This document shows, piece by piece, positions 44,745-52,804 of a stretch of 64,000 nucleotides of DNA; positions within the stretch are counted from its first letter, which is position 1, and the number at the start of each line of letters is the position of its first letter. The stretch comes from JBLIRR01 sp049472395. GTDB lineage: Bacteria; SZUA-182; DTGQ01; JBLIRR01. The notes under the pieces are model-generated. The model did no database searches. It was not told the DNA's origin and saw only the letters and a list, made by a program, of their open reading frames with translations. Location of the stretch: NCBI GenBank assembly GCA_049472395.1, contig JBLIRR010000001.1:124001-188000 (forward strand), read 5' to 3'. The translations under genes and the position numbers were made by a program.

Positions 44745-46922
44745 ATGAAAAAAGTATATTTTATAATGGGAATCCATAATCATCAGCCTATCGGGAATTT
44801 TGACTATATAATGGATCATGTATATACCCATGCTTATTTCCCATTCTTAGAAACAATCAAAAGGCATCCACATATAAAGATATGTCTCCATTACTCGGGT
44901 ATATTATGGGATTGGTTAAAGGAAAATAAGCCTCAGATGATTGAGTTGTGTCACCAGCTCCTTGTATCTCAACAAATTGAACTTTTATCCGGCGGATATT
45001 ATGAACCCTTATTATCTATTATTCCTGATCAGGATAAAATGGGTCAATTATCAAATATGAATCAATTTCTATATAACACATTTAATGTGAAACCACGGGG
45101 GCTATGGCTTACAGAAAGAGTATGGGAGCCTAGTCTTCCTAAATATATATATAATGCACACCAAGAATATCTGGCTGTGGATGACCTCCATTTCCTGGCT
45201 GCGGGATTAAATGATGAGGATCTTCATGGCTATTACCTTACTGAGGATGAAGGAAAAGTGATTAAATTGTTTCCGGGGAGAAAAAAATTACGGTATACCA
45301 TCCCTTTTAAACATCCTCAAGAAACAATAGATTTTCTTTACCAAATCGGTAAAAATGAAAACTGCGGTGATCTCGCGATGATGGCTGACGATGGAGAAAA
45401 ATTTGGAGTGTGGCCTTGCACGTATAACCGTGTATACAAAGAGGGATGGTTAGAAACCTTCTTTTCTCTCATCGAAGAGAATAAGGATTGGCTTTGCATG
45501 TGCACGTGCGCCGAATATATTGATTCACACCGACCTTTAGGCAGAATTTATCTACCTTCCATATCCTATGCGGAGATGGAAGAATGGACACAAAGTCCTT
45601 CCTCCATAGAGACCTACCACCGTTGTATAGAATGGGTAAGTAAAAAATGTGCTGATCAACAGCCTCAAAAATATATCAGAGGTGGTACATGGCGTAATTT
45701 CTTAGGAAAATACTCTGAAGCACACAACCTTTATAGCAAAATGTTAGAAGTAAGCGCCATGGTCAACCGTGAGATTGAATACTATAAAAAAGAAAAGGGG
45801 AATCCTTTGCCTGACTGGCTCATAGATGCTCGGGATGAATTATATAAAGGTCAGTGTAATGACGCGTTCTGGCATGGATTATTTGGAGGAGTGTATTCCC
45901 CTCATTTAAGATTTTCTATTTATGAGCATTTGATTCGTGCTCAAAATAAAGTAGATACGCATAATGCCAAGGATAATTCCTGGATTAAGATATCCGCGTG
46001 TGATCTTAATCAGGATGGCTTTCAAGAAATCCAAATCAATACGGATCAATTTATTGTATATGTGAGCCCCAATGAAGGTGGTTCTATTTATGAGCTGGAT
46101 TTTAGGCCATTACATTATAATGTGGTCAATTCTCTTATAAGAAGAAATGAACTCTACCATAAACATATAGCTGGCATTTATTCAAAAGAAACTGAGAGCA
46201 CTAATGATGCAACCACTATTAAAACTATTCACGAGATAGTAGACGCAAAAGAAGAGGGGCTTGATAGTTTCCTGTTTTATGATTCCTACCCCAGAAATTG
46301 TTTATTAGATCATTTTTTCTCATGCAACACCACTTTAAATAATTTTAAAAATGTTTGTTACAATGAATATGGCGATTTTATTAAAAATGCCTATGAATTT
46401 TCCTATGAAAAGCCCAATGGCAACTCTCTTATATTAAAGCGCTCCGGAAAAATAGAAATTGATAATAAGTGCATTGAAGCCGAGATAAAAAAGATACTTT
46501 ATATTATACCTGCTCATAACATAATTGATATTGAATATAGGATAAAAAATCTATCCTCAATGGTTCTTGAGTGTGTTTTTGGAATCGAATTTAATCAAAA
46601 TTTATTAGCTGGTAATGCATCAAGTCGTTACTATCAAATAAATGGAGAATATCCTACAGATCCCAGGCTTGCCAGTGCCGGGGAATTAAAAAATGTACAT
46701 GAGATACTCATGATAGATGAATATATGAAGCTTAAAATTGGCATGCAATTATCTGAAGTCGGGACATTGTGGCGATTTCCTATTGAAACAGTGTCAAACT
46801 CAGAAAGCGGCTACGAGAGAGTATATCAATCCTCTGTTATTTTTCCCCACTGGAATCTCCTGCTGCTGCCTGAAGAAACAAAGACATATACTCTTAAATG
46901 GATTTTTAATCAGCTTTTATAA
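44745..46922 (+). CDS. glycoside hydrolase family 57 4-alpha-glucanotransferase/alpha-amylase
   Basis: All GH57 conserved regions are visible: HNHQP (residues 11-15), GGYYEP (83-88), WLTERVWEP with the nucleophile Glu124, and ADDGEKFG with the acid Asp at about 215. The 725-residue length and the C-terminal beta domain match the 4-alpha-glucanotransferase/amylase group first known from Thermococcus litoralis. It would disproportionate or degrade alpha-1,4-glucans such as glycogen. There is no signal peptide, so it is cytoplasmic. It lies between PTS genes, consistent with control of glycogen use by the regulatory PTS. The ribosome site is weak. Confidence 0.9.
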   Translation: MKKVYFIMGIHNHQPIGNFDYIMDHVYTHAYFPFLETIKRHPHIKICLHYSGILWDWLKENKPQMIELCHQLLVSQQIELLSGGYYEPLLSIIPDQDKMGQLSNMNQFLYNTFNVKPRGLWLTERVWEPSLPKYIYNAHQEYLAVDDLHFLAAGLNDEDLHGYYLTEDEGKVIKLFPGRKKLRYTIPFKHPQETIDFLYQIGKNENCGDLAMMADDGEKFGVWPCTYNRVYKEGWLETFFSLIEENKDWLCMCTCAEYIDSHRPLGRIYLPSISYAEMEEWTQSPSSIETYHRCIEWVSKKCADQQPQKYIRGGTWRNFLGKYSEAHNLYSKMLEVSAMVNREIEYYKKEKGNPLPDWLIDARDELYKGQCNDAFWHGLFGGVYSPHLRFSIYEHLIRAQNKVDTHNAKDNSWIKISACDLNQDGFQEIQINTDQFIVYVSPNEGGSIYELDFRPLHYNVVNSLIRRNELYHKHIAGIYSKETESTNDATTIKTIHEIVDAKEEGLDSFLFYDSYPRNCLLDHFFSCNTTLNNFKNVCYNEYGDFIKNAYEFSYEKPNGNSLILKRSGKIEIDNKCIEAEIKKILYIIPAHNIIDIEYRIKNLSSMVLECVFGIEFNQNLLAGNASSRYYQINGEYPTDPRLASAGELKNVHEILMIDEYMKLKIGMQLSEVGTLWRFPIETVSNSESGYERVYQSSVIFPHWNLLLLPEETKTYTLKWIFNQLL

Positions 46923-46931
46923 GGAAACTAA

Positions 46932-48980
46932 ATGTCATCACGCATAATTACAATAAAAAATATACCAGGAATACATGCACGAATTGCCTCTAAAATTGTA
47001 CACTTCGCACGGCGATATGAGGCTGAGTTGACATTTCGAAATCAAAATAAAACTGTCAACGCCAAGAGCATATTGGGATTATTGGCGTTAGAGGCTAATC
47101 AAGGAACGAGCTTGGAGATTACGACCGAGGGTTCGGATGCAGAGGAATTATTAAATGCTATTGTAGAATTTTTAGATAAACCCTCTTTGGGAGAAGATAC
47201 TCAAAAACATACGAGCAAGATTCTTCGAGGCATACCCGTATCTCCGGGAATTAGCATCGGCAGATGCTTTCTCCTTGATAAGAGCATGATAAAAGTAGAA
47301 AGATATGATATCTCTAAATCCTCTAAATCTTCTGTCCCTGCAGAGATAAAACGATTCAAACGAGCACTTGCTACCTCAAAAGAACAATTAATCGTTCTGA
47401 AACGTGATCTTAAAAAACAATTAGGTGAACAGGCTCCTTTGAATATAATGGATGTCCACTTAATGGTGCTTGATGATGAGACACTAATCAATCAAGTAAT
47501 AAAAACTATCAAAGAACTCAAGGTAAATGCTGAATGGGCCTTAAGAACGGTAATTAATCAGTTCACTAAAATTTTTGAGGGGGTAAATGATGCGTACCTT
47601 CAGAGCAGAAAGATAGATATTGATAATGTGGGGGAAAGAATTTTATATAATCTGGTTGGAAAGGAAATGGGCAAACTTGGTAATTTTAACGAAGAGGTTA
47701 TTATAGTGGCCCATGATCTCACACCAACTGATGCTGCCCAGATGCATCATGGTGATGTAATCGGATTTGCCACTTTTATGGGGGGCAGGACATCCCATAC
47801 CGCAATTATTGCCAAATCTTTAGAAATTCCAGCAGTTATTGGGGTTCAGGATATTTGTGAATCTGTCGAGACAGGTGATCCTGTGATTATTGATGGCAAT
47901 GAAGGTATAGTCATTATCAATCCGACACCTGAAGAGTTTAAATCCTATCTTGATAAACAAAACCATTATAAATATGTTATACAAGAATTACTAAAAGAAA
48001 AAGACACACCTGCGGAAACTTTGGATAAGTACGAAGTAAAGATCCACGCCAATATAGAATTTATCGATGAAATCCCGCAAATTATCAGCAGAGGCATCAA
48101 AGGAGTTGGACTTTATCGAACAGAATTCTTATATATGGGCAGAAAAGATTTACCGCCTGAAGAGGAACATTTTCAAGCATATAAAGTTCTTGCGGAACAA
48201 ATAAAACCTTCTGTCGCAACAATCAGGACCTTGGATATGGGAGGAGATAAGATTCAACTGCATCTCGATGCGATACATCAGGCAAATCCTGTTCTCGGAT
48301 TTAGGGCCATTAGATTTTGCTTACAACATAAAGATATTTTTAAAATGCAGCTGAGGGCCATTCTGAAGGCCAGTACTCATGGTAATTTAAAAATACTCTA
48401 TCCGATGATCTCCGGTCTGGAAGAGTTGCGGGAGGCTAACAAGGTACTTGAGGAAGTAAAGCAGGAGTTGAGGGCGAAACATATTAGTTTTAATGAAGAT
48501 ATTCCTGTGGGTGTTATGATAGAGATACCCTCTGCAGCTGCGACAGCCGACCTGCTGAGTAAAGAGGCGGATTTTTTTAGTATTGGGACGAACGATTTAA
48601 TCCAATACACAATAGCGATTGATAGAAACAATGAACATGTTGCTTATCTTTATGAGCCTCTTCACCCTGCGGTATTAAGAAGCATCCGTTTCTGTATCGA
48701 AGCTGCTCATTCGGAAGGTATTGAAGTGAGCATGTGCGGAGAGATGGCGGGTGCTCCTCTATATACTTTAGTTCTCCTAGGATTAGGCTTAGATGAATTT
48801 AGCATGAATGCATCAGCTGTTCCTATAGTAAAAAAAATAATTCGCTTGGTGAATTTTAAACAGGCGCGTGATATAGCTCAGGAAGTTATGAAGTTCTCTA
48901 CTTCTACCGAAATCAAGAAGTTTGTTACTGAAGAAATGACAAGACTATTCCCACAATTTTTTGAATCATTAAAAATATAA
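46932..48980 (+). CDS. ptsI: HPr-Enzyme I fusion (phosphoenolpyruvate-protein phosphotransferase)
   Basis: Residues 1-88 are an HPr domain with the phospho-carrier His15 (PGIHAR) and the regulatory Ser46 (NAKSILGLL) at the classic positions. After a short linker, residues from about 97 form Enzyme I with the active His289 in GGRTSHTAI and a C-terminal PEP-binding barrel (TLDMGGDK, SIGTNDLIQYT, SMCGEMAG). The phospho-relay PEP-EI-HPr is thus in one chain. With PtsN, EIIA-Man and HprK next to it but no permease, it forms a regulatory PTS. It could also be named after PtsP-like enzymes, but it has no GAF domain. Confidence 0.94.
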   Translation: MSSRIITIKNIPGIHARIASKIVHFARRYEAELTFRNQNKTVNAKSILGLLALEANQGTSLEITTEGSDAEELLNAIVEFLDKPSLGEDTQKHTSKILRGIPVSPGISIGRCFLLDKSMIKVERYDISKSSKSSVPAEIKRFKRALATSKEQLIVLKRDLKKQLGEQAPLNIMDVHLMVLDDETLINQVIKTIKELKVNAEWALRTVINQFTKIFEGVNDAYLQSRKIDIDNVGERILYNLVGKEMGKLGNFNEEVIIVAHDLTPTDAAQMHHGDVIGFATFMGGRTSHTAIIAKSLEIPAVIGVQDICESVETGDPVIIDGNEGIVIINPTPEEFKSYLDKQNHYKYVIQELLKEKDTPAETLDKYEVKIHANIEFIDEIPQIISRGIKGVGLYRTEFLYMGRKDLPPEEEHFQAYKVLAEQIKPSVATIRTLDMGGDKIQLHLDAIHQANPVLGFRAIRFCLQHKDIFKMQLRAILKASTHGNLKILYPMISGLEELREANKVLEEVKQELRAKHISFNEDIPVGVMIEIPSAAATADLLSKEADFFSIGTNDLIQYTIAIDRNNEHVAYLYEPLHPAVLRSIRFCIEAAHSEGIEVSMCGEMAGAPLYTLVLLGLGLDEFSMNASAVPIVKKIIRLVNFKQARDIAQEVMKFSTSTEIKKFVTEEMTRLFPQFFESLKI

Positions 48981-48997
48981 CAATGTTGTCATTCTAA

Positions 48998-49771
48998 ATG
49001 TATATACTATTAGCGGTTCTGGGATTAATCATTGGGAGCTTCTTAAATGTATGCATATATAGGATCCCCAGTCAAGAATCTATTGTATTTCCCTCCTCTC
49101 ACTGCCCCCATTGTGATAACCACATCAAATGGTATGATAATATTCCTGTTGTAAGCTATCTTATTCTGTTAGGATCGTGCAGATACTGCGCAAAGAAAAT
49201 CTCTTTACGCTACCCTTTCGTTGAAATACTTACCGCAGCTCTTTTTATTCTCATGGGATATAAATTCGGATTATCATTCCCGCTCGTTCCATATTGTCTG
49301 TTTGTCGCATCATTAATAGTAGTGAGTTTCATTGACTATGATTATAAGATTATTCCAAACGTCATTACTCTGCCTGGCATGATTGTAGGTTTACTGCTGA
49401 GTATTGTCCCTCAAATGCCCGTTACCTTTATCTCTTCTTTAATTGGTTTGACATCAAGCTGGGTCCTTTTTAAAATTATTGCTATTGCAAGCCTAAAAAT
49501 TTTAAAAAAAGAGGGGATGGGAGGAGGAGATGTCAAACTTATTGCTATGATTGGAGCCTTTGTGGGATGGGAAAAGGCGTTGCTTACCATTTTCTGTGCT
49601 TCGCTGTTGGGCTCTGTATGGGGAACCGGGCTTATTCTGGTCTTCTTAGCGCTTAAAAAGAAACGAAGTGAAATTATCCCTTTTGGTCCATTCCTTTGCA
49701 TAGGCGCTCTCATTTCTCTCATATATGGCGATGGAATTATTTCGTGGTATTGTGCTCCTTTCAGATTATAA
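48998..49771 (+). CDS. pilD: prepilin peptidase (type IV leader peptidase/methyltransferase)
   Basis: The two catalytic aspartates are Asp113 (SFIDYDYKIIPN) and Asp178 (GGGDVKLIAM). The N-terminal cytoplasmic loop has the zinc-type CxxC pairs C36/C39 and C61/C64 seen in bifunctional PilD enzymes. About eight membrane segments fill the 257 residues. It cuts and N-methylates type IV pilin or type II secretion pseudopilin precursors. No pilin gene is in the window. It is the last gene of the plus-strand run; an 8-bp inverted repeat (CTACAGAG/CTCTGTAG, 49782-49835) follows without a T tail. Confidence 0.95.
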   Translation: MYILLAVLGLIIGSFLNVCIYRIPSQESIVFPSSHCPHCDNHIKWYDNIPVVSYLILLGSCRYCAKKISLRYPFVEILTAALFILMGYKFGLSFPLVPYCLFVASLIVVSFIDYDYKIIPNVITLPGMIVGLLLSIVPQMPVTFISSLIGLTSSWVLFKIIAIASLKILKKEGMGGGDVKLIAMIGAFVGWEKALLTIFCASLLGSVWGTGLILVFLALKKKRSEIIPFGPFLCIGALISLIYGDGIISWYCAPFRL

Positions 49772-50044
49772 TAATTTTCTACTACAGAGGCTTTCCCTTT
49801 GTGAGCATGGCTATCTTTATAAATCATCTCTGTAGAAGACCATTACTCTAAGTTAAAAGTAGTGTCTAAATAACTAGCATTACAGGTCTTTTAAAAGTAA
49901 TGTTATAATAAATATAGAAATTCAGCTATATTAATAAAGTAAACAATGAAAAAAACAGAGCTTGGTTTGTTTGGCTCTCACCCAGGAGGGTTTTCCTCGT
50001 AATCGTAAAGATTTAAAATGAGAGAAATGTGGAGGTTTCTAATT

Positions 50045-50272
50045 ATGAGTAAAATAACAGCATCTGATACCCTTGAATTATCAATCTCAGAGAGGATTCA
50101 ATTAGTCGAAGATATTTGGGATACAATAGCCGCAAAAGCAGATTCTGTAAAATTGAGGAAAGAAGAGAAGAAGATAATCGATGAAAGGTTGGAGGCCTAC
50201 CATCAAAATCCTGATTTAGGCACTCCATGGGGGGATGTTTTCAAAAGAATAGCGAAAAAAAATGAAATATAA
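50045..50272 (+). CDS. addiction-module antitoxin (Unstab_antitox family)
   Basis: The product (MSKITASDTLELSISERIQL...) has the helical layout and the LVEDIWDTIA phrase of the PF09720/TIGR02574 addiction-module proteins, which neutralise RelE/ParE-type toxins. An earlier Met at 50018 opens the frame, but GGAGG nine bases before the ATG at 50045 decides the start. The coding region is intact, while the toxin gene overlapping its end is broken, so it is now an orphan antitoxin. Confidence 0.85.
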   Translation: MSKITASDTLELSISERIQLVEDIWDTIAAKADSVKLRKEEKKIIDERLEAYHQNPDLGTPWGDVFKRIAKKNEI

Positions 50273-50571
50273 GATTATTGTCCAGCCAGAGGCAGAGAAT
50301 GACATTAGATAAGCCTTTTCCTGGTATGAAGATAGGAGAGAAGGTTAGGGTACGATTTTCTTTTACAGGTTGATGCCGGGCTAAGGAGAGATTCATAGAA
50401 AGAAATCCGGAGATTTTCCTCCCTGAGTATAAAGAAACAAGAAAGCATCTCATCAGAAGGTTCCCCTACAAAATAATTTATATCATTGAGGGAGAAAGGA
50501 TCATAATTTTGGCCATTATTCATACCAAAAGAAGTCCAGTATTAATAAAGAAAAGAATAGATGATTTCTAA
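50262..50571 (+). pseudogene. decayed RelE/ParE-type toxin
   Basis: Starting at an ATG that overlaps the antitoxin stop, the translation begins MKYKIIVQPEAENDIR and then meets a stop. AFSWYEDRREG and ERNPEIF follow with further stops and frame changes, and the end reads on as KHLIRRFPYKIIYII and ILAIIHTKRSP. These are the successive conserved segments of a RelE/ParE toxin, spread over all three frames. The total length (about 103 codons) matches an intact toxin, so loss was by point mutation and small indels, not truncation. Confidence 0.85.
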
Positions 50572-50865
50572 CCATGGCCCTCAAGGATAAAAAAGCGTAA
50601 TGAATCAAAATCAAAGTAGGTAAATGCTAGGCTTGCGAATAATTAAAGGAGAAGATGTGCGATCATAGAATTATCACCACTCTTTCTTCATTATATTACC
50701 TGGGCCTGACTCTTGATCCCTTTACGAACCTTCCTTCCTATCGATCGCCTGGCGGCCTCAAGCTTTATCGGACATTGATATTATTGGACAAAGTTTTTAT
50801 TGCTGGAAAGAAATTTATATAAAGGTATGCATGATCAATTCTAAAGAAAAGGTTGGAAATCTTTA
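50572..50865. other. intergenic stretch without a convincing gene
   Basis: One 55-codon frame (50655-50822, plus, MCDHRIITTL...) has AAAGGAG three bases before its ATG, closer than usual. Its product has no recognisable family and no coding-like composition. It is noted but not called. Otherwise nothing is seen. Confidence 0.3.
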
Positions 50866-51340
50866 GAAAAAGGGAGCCCCAACAGGGGCGGATGGGCAGC
50901 GGAGGCGGCACGGTGGGCGAAGCGGCATAGTGACTGGAGGAAGACAGCTAAAGGAGGCTGCTAAAAGAGAAAAAGGTAGGTGCTGTCTTCCGGAGGAAGC
51001 GGAGATGCGAAGCCCTGCGTACCGCCGGAGCTGGGTAGGCGGGGGTCTAAGAAAAAACAGCGAGGGCTCAGAGAGCATTCCCAGAGCAACCTTAATTTAG
51101 CCAGGCGGATTGTCTGATAATCGCCGTTATGTCTGCCTCTTAGGGACCCACAGGTTTTCACCGGGCTCCAGAGCGGAGCATGCTTCGTAAAATTGAGTTG
51201 TGAAAACATGATGGGACCCTTAGCGGTTTACATAATGTGCGATGTATCAGATGACCCGCCTGGCATACACTGCGAAGGGAATGCTCTCTGGGTCCTCGCA
51301 ACATTTTATGATAAGGGTGGTTTAAAAAAGGAGGCTCCAC
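50866..51340. ncRNA. GC-rich, highly self-complementary element: candidate structured RNA or MITE-like repeat
   Basis: This stretch is clearly richer in G and C than the AT-rich DNA around it and shows extensive pairing. Positions 51061-51082 pair with 51277-51298 as a 22-bp helix. Inside it 100-108 pairs with 256-264, 113-124 with 239-251, 125-132 with 230-237, 139-150 with 212-223, 154-161 with 200-207 and 165-169 with 175-179 (all +51000). To the left are GGAAGACAGC/GCTGTCTTCC (50939-50948/50982-50991) and GCCCC-AACA-GGGGC (50876-50889). On the minus strand the latter looks like a weak terminator (TCCC then T5). Several G-T pairs favour a plus-strand RNA; the terminator favours minus. No known RNA family was recognised. 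A non-autonomous mobile hairpin is the main alternative. Confidence 0.4.
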
Positions 51341-51484
51341 TATAAAAGAAGAAATAATGAACTGTGAGCACATCTTAAGTATCAAAGATATAGGATAACA
51401 TTACCACGATAATAAACGAAATTACTCAAAGTTTTTGTAAAAACCTTATAATAATAAATAATTTGCCCCTAACTTTTTCATCTT

Positions 51485-51829
51485 TCATAATCCTTTTTTT
51501 ATGGATATGATTAATAGACAACAGATTATAATTATTACAATAAAAAATAATAGAGAATATTTTAATCCATTTCGAAGAGAATATTTTAGGTTTAATATAT
51601 TTTTATCATCATTGTCAATAGTGCTGTAACTGTATGAAATTAATTCAAAAAAATTGAACATTCCTGGTCCCCATCCACCTATTGAAGTTAATTCTTGCCA
51701 TCTTTCTAATTTATTTTTATTAAGATATGTGTAAAGGTTACATCCTTTAATTGCTGTATAAAAATATAATACAATAGATATAAATATAGAAATAATTAAA
51801 GAAATAAATAATGACATCGTGATGGACAT
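51485..51829 (-). CDS. small two-helix membrane protein, candidate immunity protein
   Basis: The 114-residue product has one hydrophobic segment at each end (about residues 5-26 and 90-111). Between them is a polar loop (LNKNKLERWQELTSIGGWGPGMFNF). No family is recognised and no clear ribosome site precedes the ATG. It is very AT-rich and lies on the same strand two genes downstream of the RHS/YD protein. Immunity genes of polymorphic toxins often sit in such a place, and membrane-spanning ones often guard against membrane-active toxins. That role is inferred from position only. Confidence 0.55.
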   Translation of the reverse strand: MSITMSLFISLIISIFISIVLYFYTAIKGCNLYTYLNKNKLERWQELTSIGGWGPGMFNFFELISYSYSTIDNDDKNILNLKYSLRNGLKYSLLFFIVIIIICCLLIISIKKGL

Positions 51830-52071
51830 TCGATTGCTATTTTTTATATATTTATTTCTATAAAACGATTTTTTTGGATCTAAGTATAAATGATATAGTC
51901 ATGTATATCCCAAGCGCATTTAGTAAAAGATCCACGAACTAGGAAAATCATGGCACTACACTAATTTATTTTTTGTAAAACTTCTTTTCTTGCAAATTAA
52001 GCATTAAAATTTATTATAATAAATTAATTTGAGCTTCACATCTATAAAATTAATATCTCCCCATTCTTCCT

Positions 52072-52611
52072 TTAATGAATAAGCTGAAATATTTTTTGTG
52101 TAATATCTAAAATATATTCTTTAGAATCAGGCCGAGATTGAGGTAACCCATAACTAACCTGACGTATATCCCATTTATTATTAATATTACAAAACATTAT
52201 ATCGATATATCCTTGCCCTGCCTTTTTGAACTTAACCTTATAAGTTAAATTTATTGAATTAGGATGCTTTTTCCAATAAGAAAGATCCCCTCCTCCAATT
52301 GATACATGATAGAAAATATCTCGGGTTTCAACTAGATCTGCCCTAAGTACAGCACCGAATTCATTAATAAATATTTGTAGAGATCGACCGATAACATTCA
52401 TATCTTTAATGATCTCTTGTTCTGTATGATCCGTAGGGTAATGAAATAATTTAGAAGCACCATTAACGTTTTTATTTTTAATTAGCTTAAAATATTCTGA
52501 TGCTATTTCCGTTAATATATTTTCTTGCGTATGACCTCTGCATCTATATGTAACTATACCAAATAATAAAAGAACCAGAGAGAAAATATATAAAATTTTT
52601 TTCTTTTTCAT
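52072..52611 (-). CDS. secreted or membrane-anchored protein of unknown function, candidate immunity protein
   Basis: An N-terminal hydrophobic segment (residues 6-22, ILYIFSLVLLLFGIVTY) precedes a soluble domain of about 150 residues. It has a helical start (EIASEYFKLIKNKNVNGASKLFHYP) and beta strands ending in WDIRQVSYG, a layout that recalls NTF2/cystatin-like folds, though I cannot name a family. It is the first gene after the RHS/YD protein on the same strand, the standard place for an immunity gene. Codon use is as AT-rich as its neighbours. Function is unproven. Confidence 0.6.
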   Translation of the reverse strand: MKKKKILYIFSLVLLLFGIVTYRCRGHTQENILTEIASEYFKLIKNKNVNGASKLFHYPTDHTEQEIIKDMNVIGRSLQIFINEFGAVLRADLVETRDIFYHVSIGGGDLSYWKKHPNSINLTYKVKFKKAGQGYIDIMFCNINNKWDIRQVSYGLPQSRPDSKEYILDITQKIFQLIH

Positions 52612-52804
52612 AAATAATATTATTCTATATATTTAAATATATAATTGATCATAATTATCACTAAAAGAGATAATAAGCGATACCCATATCTATTATGAAT
52701 ACAATATGTTAGTTCTACTATTATTGTTATATAAAAACGAGGTTTTATAAATATTTATATATATAATAATAAATAATTTTCTGCCTTCCAATAAAATTTG
52801 AAAT

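Noticed and set aside
50866..51340. RNase P RNA, tmRNA, SRP RNA or 6S RNA
   Set aside because: The conserved cores (for example the GAGGAAAGTCC block of RNase P, or the tRNA-like ends of tmRNA) are absent on both strands, and the main hairpin lacks the central bubble of 6S RNA.
50863..51385. Three small minus-strand frames across the GC-rich element
   Set aside because: They overlap one another and lack ribosome sites. They read Ser/Pro/Arg/Leu-rich, as expected for structured GC-rich non-coding DNA, and the pairing pattern explains the composition better.
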